Positions 28,194-38,197 of a stretch of DNA of 64,000 nucleotides are shown piece by piece; the stretch's first letter is position 1; each line of letters starts with the position of its first letter. Where the stretch lies: NCBI RefSeq assembly GCF_000153405.2, contig NC_020802.1, forward strand, positions 2,871,883-2,935,882, read 5' to 3'. Origin of the DNA: Psychromonas sp. CNPT3. Its GTDB lineage: Bacteria > Pseudomonadota > Gammaproteobacteria > Enterobacterales > Psychromonadaceae. The notes beneath the pieces were generated by a model. That model saw only the letters and a program-made list of their open reading frames with translations, was not told the origin of the DNA and ran no database searches. The position numbers and the translations under genes were made by a program.

Positions 28194-28979
28194 TTAACCT
28201 CGCATAAACGCGAGCGCTTCATGATGTAATATTTTAATGATCTCACTAATACGTGGATCGTTTCTTTCTGACAAAAAGTCTTTTAAATTAGCATCAATCG
28301 TCTCGGCGGTGCTCTTAGCGAGCAAGGTCATAAACTCATCGGCTAAAATTCCCCCTTGACGGTATCCAGAAAGAAGGCGCGCTTCGCGTTCAATAATTGT
28401 TTTCAACGCCAGAGGAATACCTAAATGTTGCAGCGTTGCTTTTTCATTTTCAGATTCACTGTGACTACGCGACTTTAATTTTTGATCTAGCAAACCTAAT
28501 GCCATTGCAAATCCGTAAATGGTGGCAGCTGGCGTAGGTGGACAACCTGGAATATAAACATCAACAGGCACTATTTTATCAGTGCCCCCCCAAACGCAAT
28601 AAAGGTCGTGAAAAATACCACCATCACAGCCACAGGCGCCATAAGAGATAACAATTTTTGGATCGGGCGCCGCTTCATATGCACGTAAAGCGGGCATACG
28701 CATGGCACGCGTCACTGCGCCTGTAAATAATAAAATATCTGCATGACGCGGTGATGCGACAATTTTAATACCAAAACGCTCTGTATCAAAAACAGGTGTT
28801 GTTGCTGCAAAAATTTCGATTTCACAGCCATTACAACCACCACAGTCAACACGGTAAACATAGGCGGAGCGTTTGATCTCTTTGAGTAACGTCTTTTTTA
28901 ATTTTCGTACGTTAGCATCTTCTACAACAGGGATCGTTTCTGTATGATCATTGCCAACTAATGACTTAATTCCTTTCAT
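28194..28979 (-). CDS. hyfI: [NiFe]-hydrogenase small subunit
   Basis: This 261-residue protein is homologous to HycG/HyfI and NuoB. The cluster-binding cysteines lie in [28 protein letters not shown] and [10 protein letters not shown], which bind the single proximal 4Fe-4S cluster nearest the active site. A ~60-residue extension follows the NuoB-like core. It is encoded ten bases after hyfH and just before hycH. It passes electrons from the HyfH ferredoxin clusters to the NiFe centre in HyfG. Confidence 0.95.
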   Translation of the reverse strand: MKGIKSLVGNDHTETIPVVEDANVRKLKKTLLKEIKRSAYVYRVDCGGCNGCEIEIFAATTPVFDTERFGIKIVASPRHADILLFTGAVTRAMRMPALRAYEAAPDPKIVISYGACGCDGGIFHDLYCVWGGTDKIVPVDVYIPGCPPTPAATIYGFAMALGLLDQKLKSRSHSESENEKATLQHLGIPLALKTIIEREARLLSGYRQGGILADEFMTLLAKSTAETIDANLKDFLSERNDPRISEIIKILHHEALAFMRG

Positions 28980-28988
28980 GTTTTTACC

Positions 28989-29609
28989 CTACTCGCCTTG
29001 ATTACTGCATTCATCTTGAGATGTTTTATGCGCAGATACTGCGTTTTCTAAACTATCCTTAGCTAATGCATCATGAAAATATTGCCCATGAGAAAGATTC
29101 TTGCTATCGAGCATATTCGCGCTACGACAACAGCTTGGGCAGGTGTTTAATAGTTTACTTAAGCGTGGATCATCGCTATCTAGACCGGACTGTAAGAGTA
29201 AGTCATGGACGTAAGATACCGCTTTAGTGGGAGCATATGCCTCACCACATTCAGCGCAATGAGCTAGCGTAAAGTTAGCTTCTTCATACAAATCGGCTTT
29301 GTTTGTAACGGCCAATTCAAACTCTTGCGATAAAGTGATGGCATTTGTTGGGCACACCTCTTCACAGCGACCACAGTAAATACAGCGCGCAAATGAAATT
29401 TCCCAACGGCGCAAATTATTTTCCGTATCGGTTTCCATAATTAATGCATTCGCAGGGCACGCTTGAGTACATGCAGCACACGCAATGCATTGCTCAGGAT
29501 CATGCTCTGGCTTGCCACGAAAATCGTCGCACACTTCAAGCGGTGCAAAAGGATACTGGATGGTGCTATGAGTACCTGCTTTTGCTATGGTTTTAAATAA
29601 CTTAAACAT
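28989..29609 (-). CDS. hyfH: Hydrogenase ferredoxin subunit HyfH/HycF
   Basis: This 206-residue NuoI-like protein has two 4Fe-4S motifs, CIACAACTQACP and CIYCGRCEEVCP. It also has extra cysteine pairs (CAECGEAY, CPSCCR) in a C-terminal extension, making it about 25 residues longer than E. coli HycF/HyfH. It relays electrons between the HyfA-type subunit and the small subunit HyfI on the cytoplasmic side of the membrane arm. It lies between hyfG and hyfI with short gaps. Confidence 0.93.
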   Translation of the reverse strand: MFKLFKTIAKAGTHSTIQYPFAPLEVCDDFRGKPEHDPEQCIACAACTQACPANALIMETDTENNLRRWEISFARCIYCGRCEEVCPTNAITLSQEFELAVTNKADLYEEANFTLAHCAECGEAYAPTKAVSYVHDLLLQSGLDSDDPRLSKLLNTCPSCCRSANMLDSKNLSHGQYFHDALAKDSLENAVSAHKTSQDECSNQGE

Positions 29610-29636
29610 GGATTTGCCTTAATTCTTAGTGACAGC

Positions 29637-31370
29637 CTACTTCAATGGCGAGTTTTTACGTTCAATACTGTAACGTTCGATTTCTTTATACGGTATTGTT
29701 TTGCTTGTTCCTTTTTTCTTATCAATAATCGTTACCCTGTCTGTACATGAATAACAGGGATCCAAACTACCAATGATTAAAGGTGCATCCGATACCGTAT
29801 TACCACGTAGCATATAACGCAGTGTCGGCCAGTTTGCATAGGTCGCAGCACGACAACGCCAGCGGAATAATTTTTGGTTATCACCGGTCATACTCCAGTG
29901 TACATTTTCACCACGAGGCGCTTCTGTAAAGCCCAATGCAAATTGGAACGGCTTATAGGTAAAACCTTCTGTCAATAAAGGACCTTCGGGTAGATTTCCT
30001 AAGCCATACTCGATCATATTGAAACTATCTAATAGCTCTTTTATACGCACTAAAAGACGCGCTTCAACGTCACAGGTATTTAACGTTTGAATTTCCATCG
30101 GCATATCAGCATAAGCTTCGACACTATCACCATGTGTACGACGTACATCACGAGCAAAACCACTACCACGCACCATCGGACCAACAACACTAAAGTTACG
30201 TGCGATTTCAGGCTCAAGACGCCCAATTCCTTTCAAACGTTGATCAATATTTGGCGTGCTTAATAGCATTTCCACAAGATCTGTGAACTCTTTACGAATT
30301 TCACGAATTAATTTAATACCTTTAAGACGGTGTTCTTTTTGAATATCGCGACGTACTCCGCCAATCAGGTTTAAGCCATACGTTTTACGCGCGCCGGTTA
30401 ATAATTCAGCAAGCAACATGGTTTTTTCACGTACGCGGAAAAATTGCATAAAGCCCGTATCAAAACCGACAAAGTGACTTGATAAGCCGACGTTGAGCAT
30501 ATTACTGTGCAAACGCTCGACTTCGAGTAATACAGTACGGATCATCTTCGCACGGGGTGGCACTTCAATGCCCAATGCATTTTCAACCGAATTGGTGTAA
30601 CCAACACTGTGAGTAAACCCGCAAATGCCACACACGCGATCCGTTAAAAAGGCGACTTCGTTATAACCCATACGCGTCTCTGCCAATTTTTCCATACCAC
30701 GATGCACATAAAACATACGATAATCGGCATCGATAATATCTTCACCATCAACGAATAAACGGAAATGCCCAGGTTCATCGGATGTAATATGCAAAGGTCC
30801 GAGCGGAATAATACGATTACTTTTATCACCAAGCTCATTATCAAATGCGTATGTTTCAGATTCTGTCGTTGGCATTGGGCGCTGGCGATAATCCATTGCA
30901 TCTTTACACAGTGGATGTAAATCTTCAGGCCAATCATCAGGTAGAACAAGACGTCGCTGATCAGGAAGACCAATCGGTCTTAAACCAAACATGTCACGAA
31001 TTTCTCGTTCGCCCCACACTGCAGCAGGTATCACTGGCGTAATTGAAGGAAACTCTTTTGTTTCAGCATCAACATGAATTTTCACCATGATCCAACATTT
31101 TTCATCACCTTCCATCGACAAAGTATGATAAACCGCGAAATAGCCACTTAAGGTGCGTTCATCGTTACCAAACGAAACACTTAGCCAACCATCTTTTTCA
31201 AAGTACAACCATTTCATGACCTCGATTAATGCCGTATCTTTTACCGTGATCAATATTTGGTTATGTGTACGCCACTCTTCTTCTAAAATCGCATTTGGAA
31301 AAAAGTGATGTATTCCAGCAATATAGCTACTGCCTATTTTACCGTTGTTTGGAGTATTTTCTTCTAACAT
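29637..31370 (-). CDS. hyfG: [NiFe]-hydrogenase large subunit (HycE/HyfG)
   Basis: The protein has 577 residues: an N-terminal NuoC-like domain (~1-170) fused to a NuoD-like catalytic domain. NiFe-binding cysteines are in CGICGFTHS and DPCYSCTDR. The 30-odd residues after CTDR (ending ERYSIERKNSPLK) form the C-terminal peptide that HycI removes, nearly identical to E. coli HycE. It reduces protons to H2 with electrons from formate. The gene is in the middle of the hyf operon, after hyfD and before hyfH. Confidence 0.97.
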   Translation of the reverse strand: MLEENTPNNGKIGSSYIAGIHHFFPNAILEEEWRTHNQILITVKDTALIEVMKWLYFEKDGWLSVSFGNDERTLSGYFAVYHTLSMEGDEKCWIMVKIHVDAETKEFPSITPVIPAAVWGEREIRDMFGLRPIGLPDQRRLVLPDDWPEDLHPLCKDAMDYRQRPMPTTESETYAFDNELGDKSNRIIPLGPLHITSDEPGHFRLFVDGEDIIDADYRMFYVHRGMEKLAETRMGYNEVAFLTDRVCGICGFTHSVGYTNSVENALGIEVPPRAKMIRTVLLEVERLHSNMLNVGLSSHFVGFDTGFMQFFRVREKTMLLAELLTGARKTYGLNLIGGVRRDIQKEHRLKGIKLIREIRKEFTDLVEMLLSTPNIDQRLKGIGRLEPEIARNFSVVGPMVRGSGFARDVRRTHGDSVEAYADMPMEIQTLNTCDVEARLLVRIKELLDSFNMIEYGLGNLPEGPLLTEGFTYKPFQFALGFTEAPRGENVHWSMTGDNQKLFRWRCRAATYANWPTLRYMLRGNTVSDAPLIIGSLDPCYSCTDRVTIIDKKKGTSKTIPYKEIERYSIERKNSPLK

Positions 31371-31466
31371 AATCAGTTCTATCTCTATTCTTAATTTTTT
31401 AAATTAACAGGTTCGGTTGCATATAAGTTATTGATTGTTATGCATAACGCATAACAACCACTTACT

Positions 31467-32933
31467 TTAACTGAGCCACGTTGATGCTATAAAGCTTGAA
31501 AACACCGACATAATAATCAAAATCACAATCACAATTTTCATTGATATCGGTAATGGGGATGCTTTTTGGACCGCTTCAGAAGGATTTCCGAGTACCGTTT
31601 TTCCGAACCAGTAAAGGAGCCAACCAAAACTTGCCACTGATTCCAGCAATGCAATAAGCATGACGGGTATTAACCAAGGGTGTTGTTGAGATAACTGAAA
31701 TCCCGCTTCAAATAACGGGAATTTACTGAAAAATCCATTAAAGGGGGGAACGCCACTTATCGCTAGCGCCGCGACGCCAAATCCAACGGCTAAAAGAGGT
31801 GAAGTTTTAATAATACCCTTCAGAGAAGGCAGCATGCGAGTACCACAGGTGTAACCCAATGAACCAGCGACCAAGAAGAACAGGGTCTTAGCAAAGGCAT
31901 GATTAAAGATATAGGCGACAGCACTTTCTAGTGCGAGATGTGATCCAAATATTGACAGTGACAATGCAAGGAAAATATACGCAAGTTGCGTGATCGTTGA
32001 GTATGCGAGCAAGCGTTTCATATCTTTTTGTGGTAAATACAAAATAAAGCCGTATAGCATTGTTAAAATCGCCCCAATCACGCCAATTACACCGATAATG
32101 TGTGGGATTTCACCTGCCGACAAAATAGCACGCGCAAAAATATACACGCCTATTTTTACCATTGATGCAGCATCTAAATAAGCACTCACCGGGGTCGGAG
32201 AATCCATCGTTTCAGGTAACCAAAACTGCAAGGGTAATTGTGCAGATTTACCCCAAGCGGCGAGCATGATACCTAAAAATACAATGATTTTGGTTTGATC
32301 GCTCAGCTGCGCCAGTGCAGTGATCGAGAAGGTCCCCGTTTCTTTAAACACGATAACGGTTGCGACAAACAAACCTATCGACGCAAAATGTGTCACTAAT
32401 AATGCTTTTAACGCAGATTTAAGTGACGTTGCTTTTTGATAATAGCCAATTAACGCCCAAGAGCAGACACTGGTGATTTCAAAAAATAATAATTGGCCGA
32501 CGAACGTTGATGACAGTACTAAACCTGCCATTGCACCGATAATGATAAGCAAAAATGCGTAATAACGCGGTTTAGCCTCATGCGGATGTTCTCGATTACT
32601 TTCGGTCATATAGCCAAGTGAATAAATATTCACTAAAAATCCAAGTATGACGACCGCTATTACGGTCAGAGTACTGACGGCATCAAAAGTGAAGCCCAAA
32701 ATTTCAGTATTATCTATGTGAAATAAGGTGTAATGCAGTGTACTTTGCCCGCTCGAGCGGTAAAGAAAAGCTAAGACAAGTACCCCAAATGCAGCGATAC
32801 CCGCAAAAATCTGAGATACCCATTTTGCCAGCGGAGCGGCAACCAACATAGTGATAATTGCCCCCAAAAAAGGCAATAATATGGTCAGAAGGGCCACATT
32901 TTTCATTAAAGCTAGGTTTTCCATAATATTCAT
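31467..32933 (-). CDS. hyfD: Antiporter-like membrane subunit HyfD
   Basis: This 488-residue protein has about 14 helices of the NuoN/NuoL/Mrp antiporter family. It matches the E. coli HyfD pattern closely, including SNREHPHEAKPRYYAFLLI, AAWGKSAQLPLQFWLPE, GVPPFNGFFSKFPLF and a terminal ASTWLS. It keeps the family lysine in AAWGKSAQ and polar residues in the broken helices. HyfD is absent from E. coli formate hydrogenlyase-1 and is one of three antiporter-like subunits of hydrogenase-4; here HyfE and HyfF are missing. An extra proton or sodium path is inferred. The start at 32933 follows AGAGG next to the hyfC stop. Confidence 0.92.
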   Translation of the reverse strand: MNIMENLALMKNVALLTILLPFLGAIITMLVAAPLAKWVSQIFAGIAAFGVLVLAFLYRSSGQSTLHYTLFHIDNTEILGFTFDAVSTLTVIAVVILGFLVNIYSLGYMTESNREHPHEAKPRYYAFLLIIIGAMAGLVLSSTFVGQLLFFEITSVCSWALIGYYQKATSLKSALKALLVTHFASIGLFVATVIVFKETGTFSITALAQLSDQTKIIVFLGIMLAAWGKSAQLPLQFWLPETMDSPTPVSAYLDAASMVKIGVYIFARAILSAGEIPHIIGVIGVIGAILTMLYGFILYLPQKDMKRLLAYSTITQLAYIFLALSLSIFGSHLALESAVAYIFNHAFAKTLFFLVAGSLGYTCGTRMLPSLKGIIKTSPLLAVGFGVAALAISGVPPFNGFFSKFPLFEAGFQLSQQHPWLIPVMLIALLESVASFGWLLYWFGKTVLGNPSEAVQKASPLPISMKIVIVILIIMSVFSSFIASTWLS

Positions 32934-32939
32934 CAGCCT

Positions 32940-33893
32940 CTATATACCTGTCAAGTAGAACAAGAATCCAAGCACCGCGATCCCAAACCCTATCCAAGTC
33001 AATTCGTGCGTTTGTACGTAACGAACACGTGCCATGCTGTTTTCCAACACACTTGCAATGCTGAAACACACAAATAACTTAACTAAAAGCCATAACGTCG
33101 CGATGAGTAAAGCAGACACAGTAAGCGTGTCGGCTTTGCCAAAGGGAACGAAAATAGCAAGAAATAACATCACTACAACCATTTGTTTTAAGCCAAAACC
33201 AATTTTCATCAACGCTAAACTAGAGCCTGAATATTCCGTCATAGGACCTTCTTGTAGCTCTTGCTCTGCTTCTGCAACATCAAAGGGCAATTTACCCATT
33301 TCGATAAAAATAACAAATGCACAAGCGGCACCTGAGACCACAGTTGCAACCGGCATACTCCAAGGGAGTGTTGCCAATGTATTGCTCATGTTACCTAAAT
33401 CGGAAGAGCCCGTGATAAGTGCCACGGTGAAAATAGATAAAATTAAGATAGGCTCAACAAGTACGCCCAAGGTTAACTCTCGACTTGAGCCTAAACCGGC
33501 AAAAATACTCCCGGAATCTAAACCTGCCAATGCAAAAAAGAAGCGGAAAATAGCAAATAAATAAATATCGGTGATCACATCTCCTGCGATAGGAAACGGT
33601 GAGTGATTGGTCACAGCGGGCATTGCCATTGCAACGAGTGCCATGGTAATAATTAACACCCAAGGTGTGATAGCAAAAATAATGCCTGAAGGTGAAGGCG
33701 CGACATCTTGGCGACGCAGTAATTTATATAAGTCACGATAATCTTGAAGTATACCGGGACCTTGTCGTGAGTGCATTTTGGCACGGATCACACGGGATAA
33801 ACCAGTAAATAACGGAGCGAGAGCGACCATTATTAAAGCTTGAATAATAGCGAGAGTTATCATCCCTAAGCTTGGGATCTCAAGTCCTTGCAT
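32940..33893 (-). CDS. hyfC: Hydrogenase membrane subunit HyfC/HycD
   Basis: This 317-residue NuoH-like protein has about eight helices, ending FLFYLTGI. Typical blocks are SRVIRAKMHSRQGPGILQDY, EMGKLPFDVAEAEQELQEGP and TEYSGSSLALMK, where the acidic residues line the link between the catalytic arm and the membrane arm. It anchors the peripheral subunits and couples electron transfer to ion movement. Its ATG overlaps the hyfB stop (TAATG). Confidence 0.96.
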   Translation of the reverse strand: MQGLEIPSLGMITLAIIQALIMVALAPLFTGLSRVIRAKMHSRQGPGILQDYRDLYKLLRRQDVAPSPSGIIFAITPWVLIITMALVAMAMPAVTNHSPFPIAGDVITDIYLFAIFRFFFALAGLDSGSIFAGLGSSRELTLGVLVEPILILSIFTVALITGSSDLGNMSNTLATLPWSMPVATVVSGAACAFVIFIEMGKLPFDVAEAEQELQEGPMTEYSGSSLALMKIGFGLKQMVVVMLFLAIFVPFGKADTLTVSALLIATLWLLVKLFVCFSIASVLENSMARVRYVQTHELTWIGFGIAVLGFLFYLTGI

Positions 33894-35902
33894 TATTTCA
33901 CTCCTAAATAAAATGGAATTAACATTAATACAACCAACGCAATAAGCAGATAGAGGCCATAAAATAGGACACTACCCCCTTTCATGCGTCGCAGCATACG
34001 TGTCATTGGGCTAACAAGATGATCCTCAAAACAAGCTTCGATCGCGACTGCAAAGGCGGTCGTTTTGAGTAAGATACAAGTAAAGAGACCTGCTGGATCT
34101 AATTTTTCTCGTAATGTATAAAGCGGGGCATACATAGCGCGAAGCGTACATGTAAAGCTACCCGCATCTACGCTCATACGCTGCTCATAGCCATAGCCAC
34201 ATGCCCATGGATCATTACTATGTCGACGTTTGAGTTTCTGACCTTTAAAACATGTAATGAGTGCATAAGGGATAAGTAGCAATAGTAATAATGAAATTGC
34301 AATAATAGGGGCTGACAAAATAGCTTGGTGTGCAATACCCGGCACGAGCGCAACGCCCTGTGATACCGTCACCTCTACACCGCCTTTTACTAGGCTTGCA
34401 GCGACGCCTTTGATAACAGGTGCTATCCAAGGCGATCCAATACCAAGTACAATACACATAAGTGCAAGTAAACTTGTGCCTATTAGCATTGCAATAGGCA
34501 CTTCTGTTGCGTTAGTACTCGCTTTGCTTTTTGGCGCGCCGGCAAAACATACGCCGTACACTTTAACAAAACACATGCAGGCGAGAGCCCCAGTTAAAGC
34601 TAACATCACCACCGCAATAATACTGCCAATCGACATCATTAAATCACCTTGACGGCCCATGGTCAGTAGTGATTGGTAGATAAACCATTCACTAATAAAA
34701 CCATTTAATGGCGGTAGCGCTGAAATCGCCATCGTACCAATTAAAAAGGCTATCGCGGTGTAAGGCATTAACTTACCAAGCCCTCCCATTTTATCCATGT
34801 CTTTAGTATGCAGACGAAAGACTATCGAGCCGGCACCCAGAAATAATAAGCCTTTGAATACAGCGTGATTTAACATGTGGTACAACCCACCTAATAAACC
34901 AATTGTCGCAAGTACGGGATGATGTGTTGCAATGCCCACCATACCGACACCGACACCCATTAATATAATGCCGACATTTTCAACCGTGTGATAAGCCAAT
35001 AAACGCTTAATATCATGTTCAGCCAGGGCGTAAAGTACACCTAAAACGGAAGATACCGCGCCGAAGGCTAATACTAGATACCCCCACCATGGCGTATCTG
35101 CACCGAGAAAATCGATACTGACTTTAATGATCCCGAAAATACCAATTTTAACCATCACACCCGACATTAATGCCGAGGCATTAGAGGGAGCCGCGGGATG
35201 CGCAAGAGGTAACCAACTGTGCAGAGAAATTATCCCCGCTTTAGCGCCAAAGCCAAAGAAAGCCAGTAAAAATACTATCGAAGCCATGCCGGATGACAAA
35301 TTCGCCGTGCGGAAATCTTGAAAATTTAAACTCCCTGTCGCGCGGTACAAAATGAAGAAAGCGATCATGATCAGCACCGACCCTGCGTGCGCAATCAAAA
35401 AATACTGTAAGCCCGCATTGATCGACGTTTCTTTTTGTTCCGATATAACCAAAAAGTAAGACGCGAGCGACATCATTTCAAAAAAGACAATAAAATAAAA
35501 GGCATTCTCTGAAACAACGAGTGCAACCATGGATGCAATAAAAACATTCATGAAGAAGCCCATTGCCCATGCACCTTTTCCTTTATATTCTTGCATATAA
35601 GAAAGGGAGTAAATGCTACAAGCAATCACCACTAATGAAATAATAAATACCATTAATGATGACAGTGGATCGAGGCGTAACATGCAATCTGCAAAGTAAA
35701 AAGGGGATGAGATTTGATAACTAATCGCATCACTGCCAAATAATACAGGTAATGAAGCACATACTCCCAATACACCACCAAGGGTCGAAACAACGCCAGA
35801 AAGAGCAATACCAATCGATTCCTTCGATGAGAGAAGAAGTGATATAACGCCGGCAACGACATACAGTGCGATGGATGCAAATAATAGATTAAAAGAAACC
35901 AT
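33893..35902 (-). CDS. hyfB: Antiporter-like membrane subunit HyfB/HycC
   Basis: The protein has 669 residues, against 672 for E. coli HyfB. About 16 helices include the family lysines and histidine motif (GFGAKAGIISLHSWLPLAHP, LNHAVFKGLLFLGAG) and a long lateral C-terminal helix region after the DPWACGYGYEQRM motif. It is the largest antiporter-like subunit of group 4 hydrogenases. The stop overlaps hyfC, and the start is one base from the hyfA stop. It probably pumps or conducts H+ or Na+; the ion is not evident. Confidence 0.96.
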   Translation of the reverse strand: MVSFNLLFASIALYVVAGVISLLLSSKESIGIALSGVVSTLGGVLGVCASLPVLFGSDAISYQISSPFYFADCMLRLDPLSSLMVFIISLVVIACSIYSLSYMQEYKGKGAWAMGFFMNVFIASMVALVVSENAFYFIVFFEMMSLASYFLVISEQKETSINAGLQYFLIAHAGSVLIMIAFFILYRATGSLNFQDFRTANLSSGMASIVFLLAFFGFGAKAGIISLHSWLPLAHPAAPSNASALMSGVMVKIGIFGIIKVSIDFLGADTPWWGYLVLAFGAVSSVLGVLYALAEHDIKRLLAYHTVENVGIILMGVGVGMVGIATHHPVLATIGLLGGLYHMLNHAVFKGLLFLGAGSIVFRLHTKDMDKMGGLGKLMPYTAIAFLIGTMAISALPPLNGFISEWFIYQSLLTMGRQGDLMMSIGSIIAVVMLALTGALACMCFVKVYGVCFAGAPKSKASTNATEVPIAMLIGTSLLALMCIVLGIGSPWIAPVIKGVAASLVKGGVEVTVSQGVALVPGIAHQAILSAPIIAISLLLLLLIPYALITCFKGQKLKRRHSNDPWACGYGYEQRMSVDAGSFTCTLRAMYAPLYTLREKLDPAGLFTCILLKTTAFAVAIEACFEDHLVSPMTRMLRRMKGGSVLFYGLYLLIALVVLMLIPFYLGVK

Positions 35903-35903
35903 A

Positions 35904-36521
35904 TTATCTCTCCTCCAAAATCATGTGGGTAAGCAAAGAGCCCGCATTAGCTGCATCATCTCGCTTTTGCTTTTGCATCGCTAAGGTATTCTCGGGATCT
36001 ACGAGGAATAATGCTTTGGTTGGGCACGCTTCAATACAAGCAGGTCCACCTTCAAGGTGTGCACAAAGATCACATTTAACCGCAATATTTTTCACCCCAG
36101 GTTCCCATGCTAAAATATCATTACCAAAACAGCTGGGTGATGAGGTCGTCGGATTACTTGTTCTTACATTTGAAGGGATATACGTATCATAGGCATGCGC
36201 AAGTCCGACACCTCGACTACCACTAAACGTAATTGCGCCAAAAGGGCAAGCAATCGAGCATAATGTGCAGCCAATACAGAGACTTTCATTAATATGAATA
36301 CTACCATTTACATGGGTGATAGCATTTACGGGGCATACCGTCGCGCAAGGAGCGTCTTCACAGTGGCGACATAACACAGGTGCTGTCGCATCTTTATTTC
36401 GTGTTACGGTTAACCTTGGGTGGGCTTGCAATCCGATAGTTTTATGAGTGGTTGAACACGCAGCCATGCAGGTATCACAACCAATACATAACTTCGGATC
36501 AGCAATTACAAAGCGATTCAT
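35904..36521 (-). CDS. hyfA: Fe-S subunit HyfA/HycB
   Basis: This 205-residue protein has four clusters of cysteines: CIGCDTCMAACS, CRHCEDAPCATVCP, CIGCTLCSIACP and CDLCAHLEGGPACIEACP. Length and motifs equal E. coli HyfA/HycB. It takes electrons from FdhF and hands them to HyfH. It is the first gene of the nine-gene hyf operon, with a sigma-54 promoter 47 bp upstream, separated from hypB by a terminator. It is a paralogue of the hydN product at 26055-26585. Confidence 0.93.
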   Translation of the reverse strand: MNRFVIADPKLCIGCDTCMAACSTTHKTIGLQAHPRLTVTRNKDATAPVLCRHCEDAPCATVCPVNAITHVNGSIHINESLCIGCTLCSIACPFGAITFSGSRGVGLAHAYDTYIPSNVRTSNPTTSSPSCFGNDILAWEPGVKNIAVKCDLCAHLEGGPACIEACPTKALFLVDPENTLAMQKQKRDDAANAGSLLTHMILEER

Positions 36522-36567
36522 AATTAACCTTAGTTAATGAGTAAAATTAGGAAATTCACACCTTATA

Positions 36568-36583
36568 AGCAAAAATCAAACCA
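36568..36583 (-). promoter_or_regulatory. Sigma-54 promoter of the hyf operon
   Basis: The minus strand reads TGGTTTGATTTTTGCT. The GG and GC are ten bases apart and the -12 element TTGC is perfect, but the -24 element has TGGTTT in place of TGGCAC. The start would be near 36557, with a leader of about 36 nt before hyfA. Confidence 0.75.
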
Positions 36584-36676
36584 ACTTTTAAAATGCCCCA
36601 ATAAAGACATTAAGCCATTGTTTTTAATAACAAAAAAAACAAAATCATTAACTAAACAGGATGTTCGAAATACCTT

Positions 36677-36684
36677 TTTCGACA
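36677..36684. promoter_or_regulatory. Putative FhlA half-site upstream of hyfA
   Basis: TTTCGACA differs by one base from the TGTCGACA octamer seen before the other two sigma-54 promoters and lies 120-127 bp upstream of the predicted start. The surrounding TCGACATATGTGACGA is roughly palindromic. Nothing else was seen between this box and the promoter. Confidence 0.5.
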
Positions 36685-36735
36685 TATGTGACGAGACAGT
36701 ACGCAGTGTGACGAAGGTGACACTTAGACATAAAA

Positions 36736-36762
36736 AAACCGCCACTTCAGAAGTGACGGTTT
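36736..36762 (-). terminator. Terminator after hypAB
   Basis: The hairpin AAACCG-CACTT with AAGTG-CGGTTT has one mismatch. On the minus strand it is followed by a run of seven T. It separates the hypAB transcript from the hyf operon. Confidence 0.85.
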
Positions 36763-36790
36763 CATGATTATATTGAGTGACACAACGTTT

Positions 36791-37852
36791 TTAATTTTCT
36801 TTTAGCCAATCTAGCCACTCTTGCATACCCTCACCTGTCGTCGCAGATAAAGTGATCACCTTAATATAAGGATTCACTTTTTTAGCGTTAGCAATACAAA
36901 TATCAACATCAAACGTGACATAAGGTAGAAGGTCAATTTTATTAATGATCATCAATTGAGAGGCTGCAAACATATTGGGATATTTAAGAGGCTTATCCTC
37001 CCCTTCTGTCACCGATAAAATGGCGACTTTATATTTTTCACCGAGATCAAAGCTCGCGGGGCACACTAAATTCCCCACATTTTCGATAAAAAGCAAACCT
37101 CCCTTACTAAGTTGTAATTGATGATAAGCATCATGCACCATCTTCGCATCTAAATGACATCCCTTACCCGTATTCACTTGCACGGCAGGTACTCCCGTCG
37201 CACGTACGCGATCAGCATCATTAGAGGTTTGTTGATCACCTTCAATTACCGCACAAGCACGATCCGCTTGAATAATATGCAACGTTTCCGTTAATAACGT
37301 CGTTTTACCCGAGCCAGGACTTGATACAAGATTTAATACAAGTTGCTTCTCTTGCTTAAAATGCGCTCGATTATGTTTGGCTAATTGATTATTTTTATCT
37401 AAAATATCGGTTTCAATTTTAAGTAAACGACGTTGGCTAATACCTGGAACATGTACACCTGCTTCACCACCGCCATAATGTAAATCATTTTTTTCATTGC
37501 GCGTGGCTTTAAAGTTATCGCTCTTGTCGAGAGTGCTTTCTTCGTGCGTATGATGAGGATGAGCATGGTGGTGCTTATAATGGGCCTCTGCATGAGAATG
37601 TTGATCTGCGTGAGAGTGCCCATGAGCCTGATGCTCTGTTGCACCTACGTAATAATGGTGATGATGAATGATAACCTGTGTCGCTGCAGGATAATGATGG
37701 TGCACCTCATCTGCCCGTTTATGTTGCGATCTATATTCATTTAATTCTTGATAAGATCCCTCATGCTCATGTCTATCTTCATCATGTCGCACATGAGAAT
37801 GATGATCATGCCCTTCGATTTTAGTGTCCCCACATCCACAGACTCCACACAT
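36791..37852 (-). CDS. hypB: Nickel-inserting GTPase HypB, His-rich
   Basis: This 353-residue protein starts MCGVCGCGD, the high-affinity nickel CxxCxC site. A region to about residue 105 follows, unusually rich in histidine ([37 protein letters not shown]). The SIMIBI GTPase domain shows [10 protein letters not shown] (G1), [15 protein letters not shown] and NKIDLLP. HypB delivers nickel to the hydrogenase large subunit with HypA. The His region probably stores nickel, as in HypB of nitrogen-fixing bacteria. The gene follows hypA by three bases and ends at a terminator. Confidence 0.96.
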   Translation of the reverse strand: MCGVCGCGDTKIEGHDHHSHVRHDEDRHEHEGSYQELNEYRSQHKRADEVHHHYPAATQVIIHHHHYYVGATEHQAHGHSHADQHSHAEAHYKHHHAHPHHTHEESTLDKSDNFKATRNEKNDLHYGGGEAGVHVPGISQRRLLKIETDILDKNNQLAKHNRAHFKQEKQLVLNLVSSPGSGKTTLLTETLHIIQADRACAVIEGDQQTSNDADRVRATGVPAVQVNTGKGCHLDAKMVHDAYHQLQLSKGGLLFIENVGNLVCPASFDLGEKYKVAILSVTEGEDKPLKYPNMFAASQLMIINKIDLLPYVTFDVDICIANAKKVNPYIKVITLSATTGEGMQEWLDWLKEN

Positions 37853-37855
37853 ATT

Positions 37856-38197
37856 TTATTCTACCTCTATTTCTTTAACACGTAATTCCTCACCCTGAAT
37901 CACTTGTAATTGAAAACCATCGCAATTTGGGCAAGCATTACCACGCTGGTTTAAAATGACGTCTGTTGCGCAAACAAAGCAATATGCTTGGCCCGCGACA
38001 GACTCTATATGTAATATTGAATGTTCAGCAATGGTATCTCTTGCTGCTATTTCATAACAAAACTCAATGGTCCCTGCTTCAATACACGACAGAGCCCCTA
38101 TTTCTAACCACACGGCAGTTACTTTTTTAAAACCTTGATTTTTAGCCGATTCGACCACCAAATTAACGGTATCTAGGCTAATAGACATTTCGTGCAT
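37856..38197 (-). CDS. hypA: Hydrogenase nickel/zinc chaperone HypA
   Basis: This 113-residue protein starts MHEMSISLDTVNLV, with the nickel-binding His2-Glu3 pair. The zinc ribbon is formed by CFVCATD and CPNCDG (two CxxC pairs about 15 apart). HypA transfers nickel with HypB. No sigma-54 element was found on the minus strand upstream, so hypAB may use a sigma-70 promoter, although the TGTCGACA boxes at 38352-38387 lie 155-190 bp away. Confidence 0.95.
   Translation of the reverse strand: MHEMSISLDTVNLVVESAKNQGFKKVTAVWLEIGALSCIEAGTIEFCYEIAARDTIAEHSILHIESVAGQAYCFVCATDVILNQRGNACPNCDGFQLQVIQGEELRVKEIEVE

Noticed and set aside
36541-36767. Small protein between hypB and hyfA
   Set aside because: The stretch contains the sigma-54 promoter and the hypAB terminator. 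The frame has no family resemblance.
37399-37744. Met- and Ile-rich frames opposite and alongside hypB
   Set aside because: They are shadows of the repetitive His codons (CAT/CAC) of the hypB histidine-rich region.
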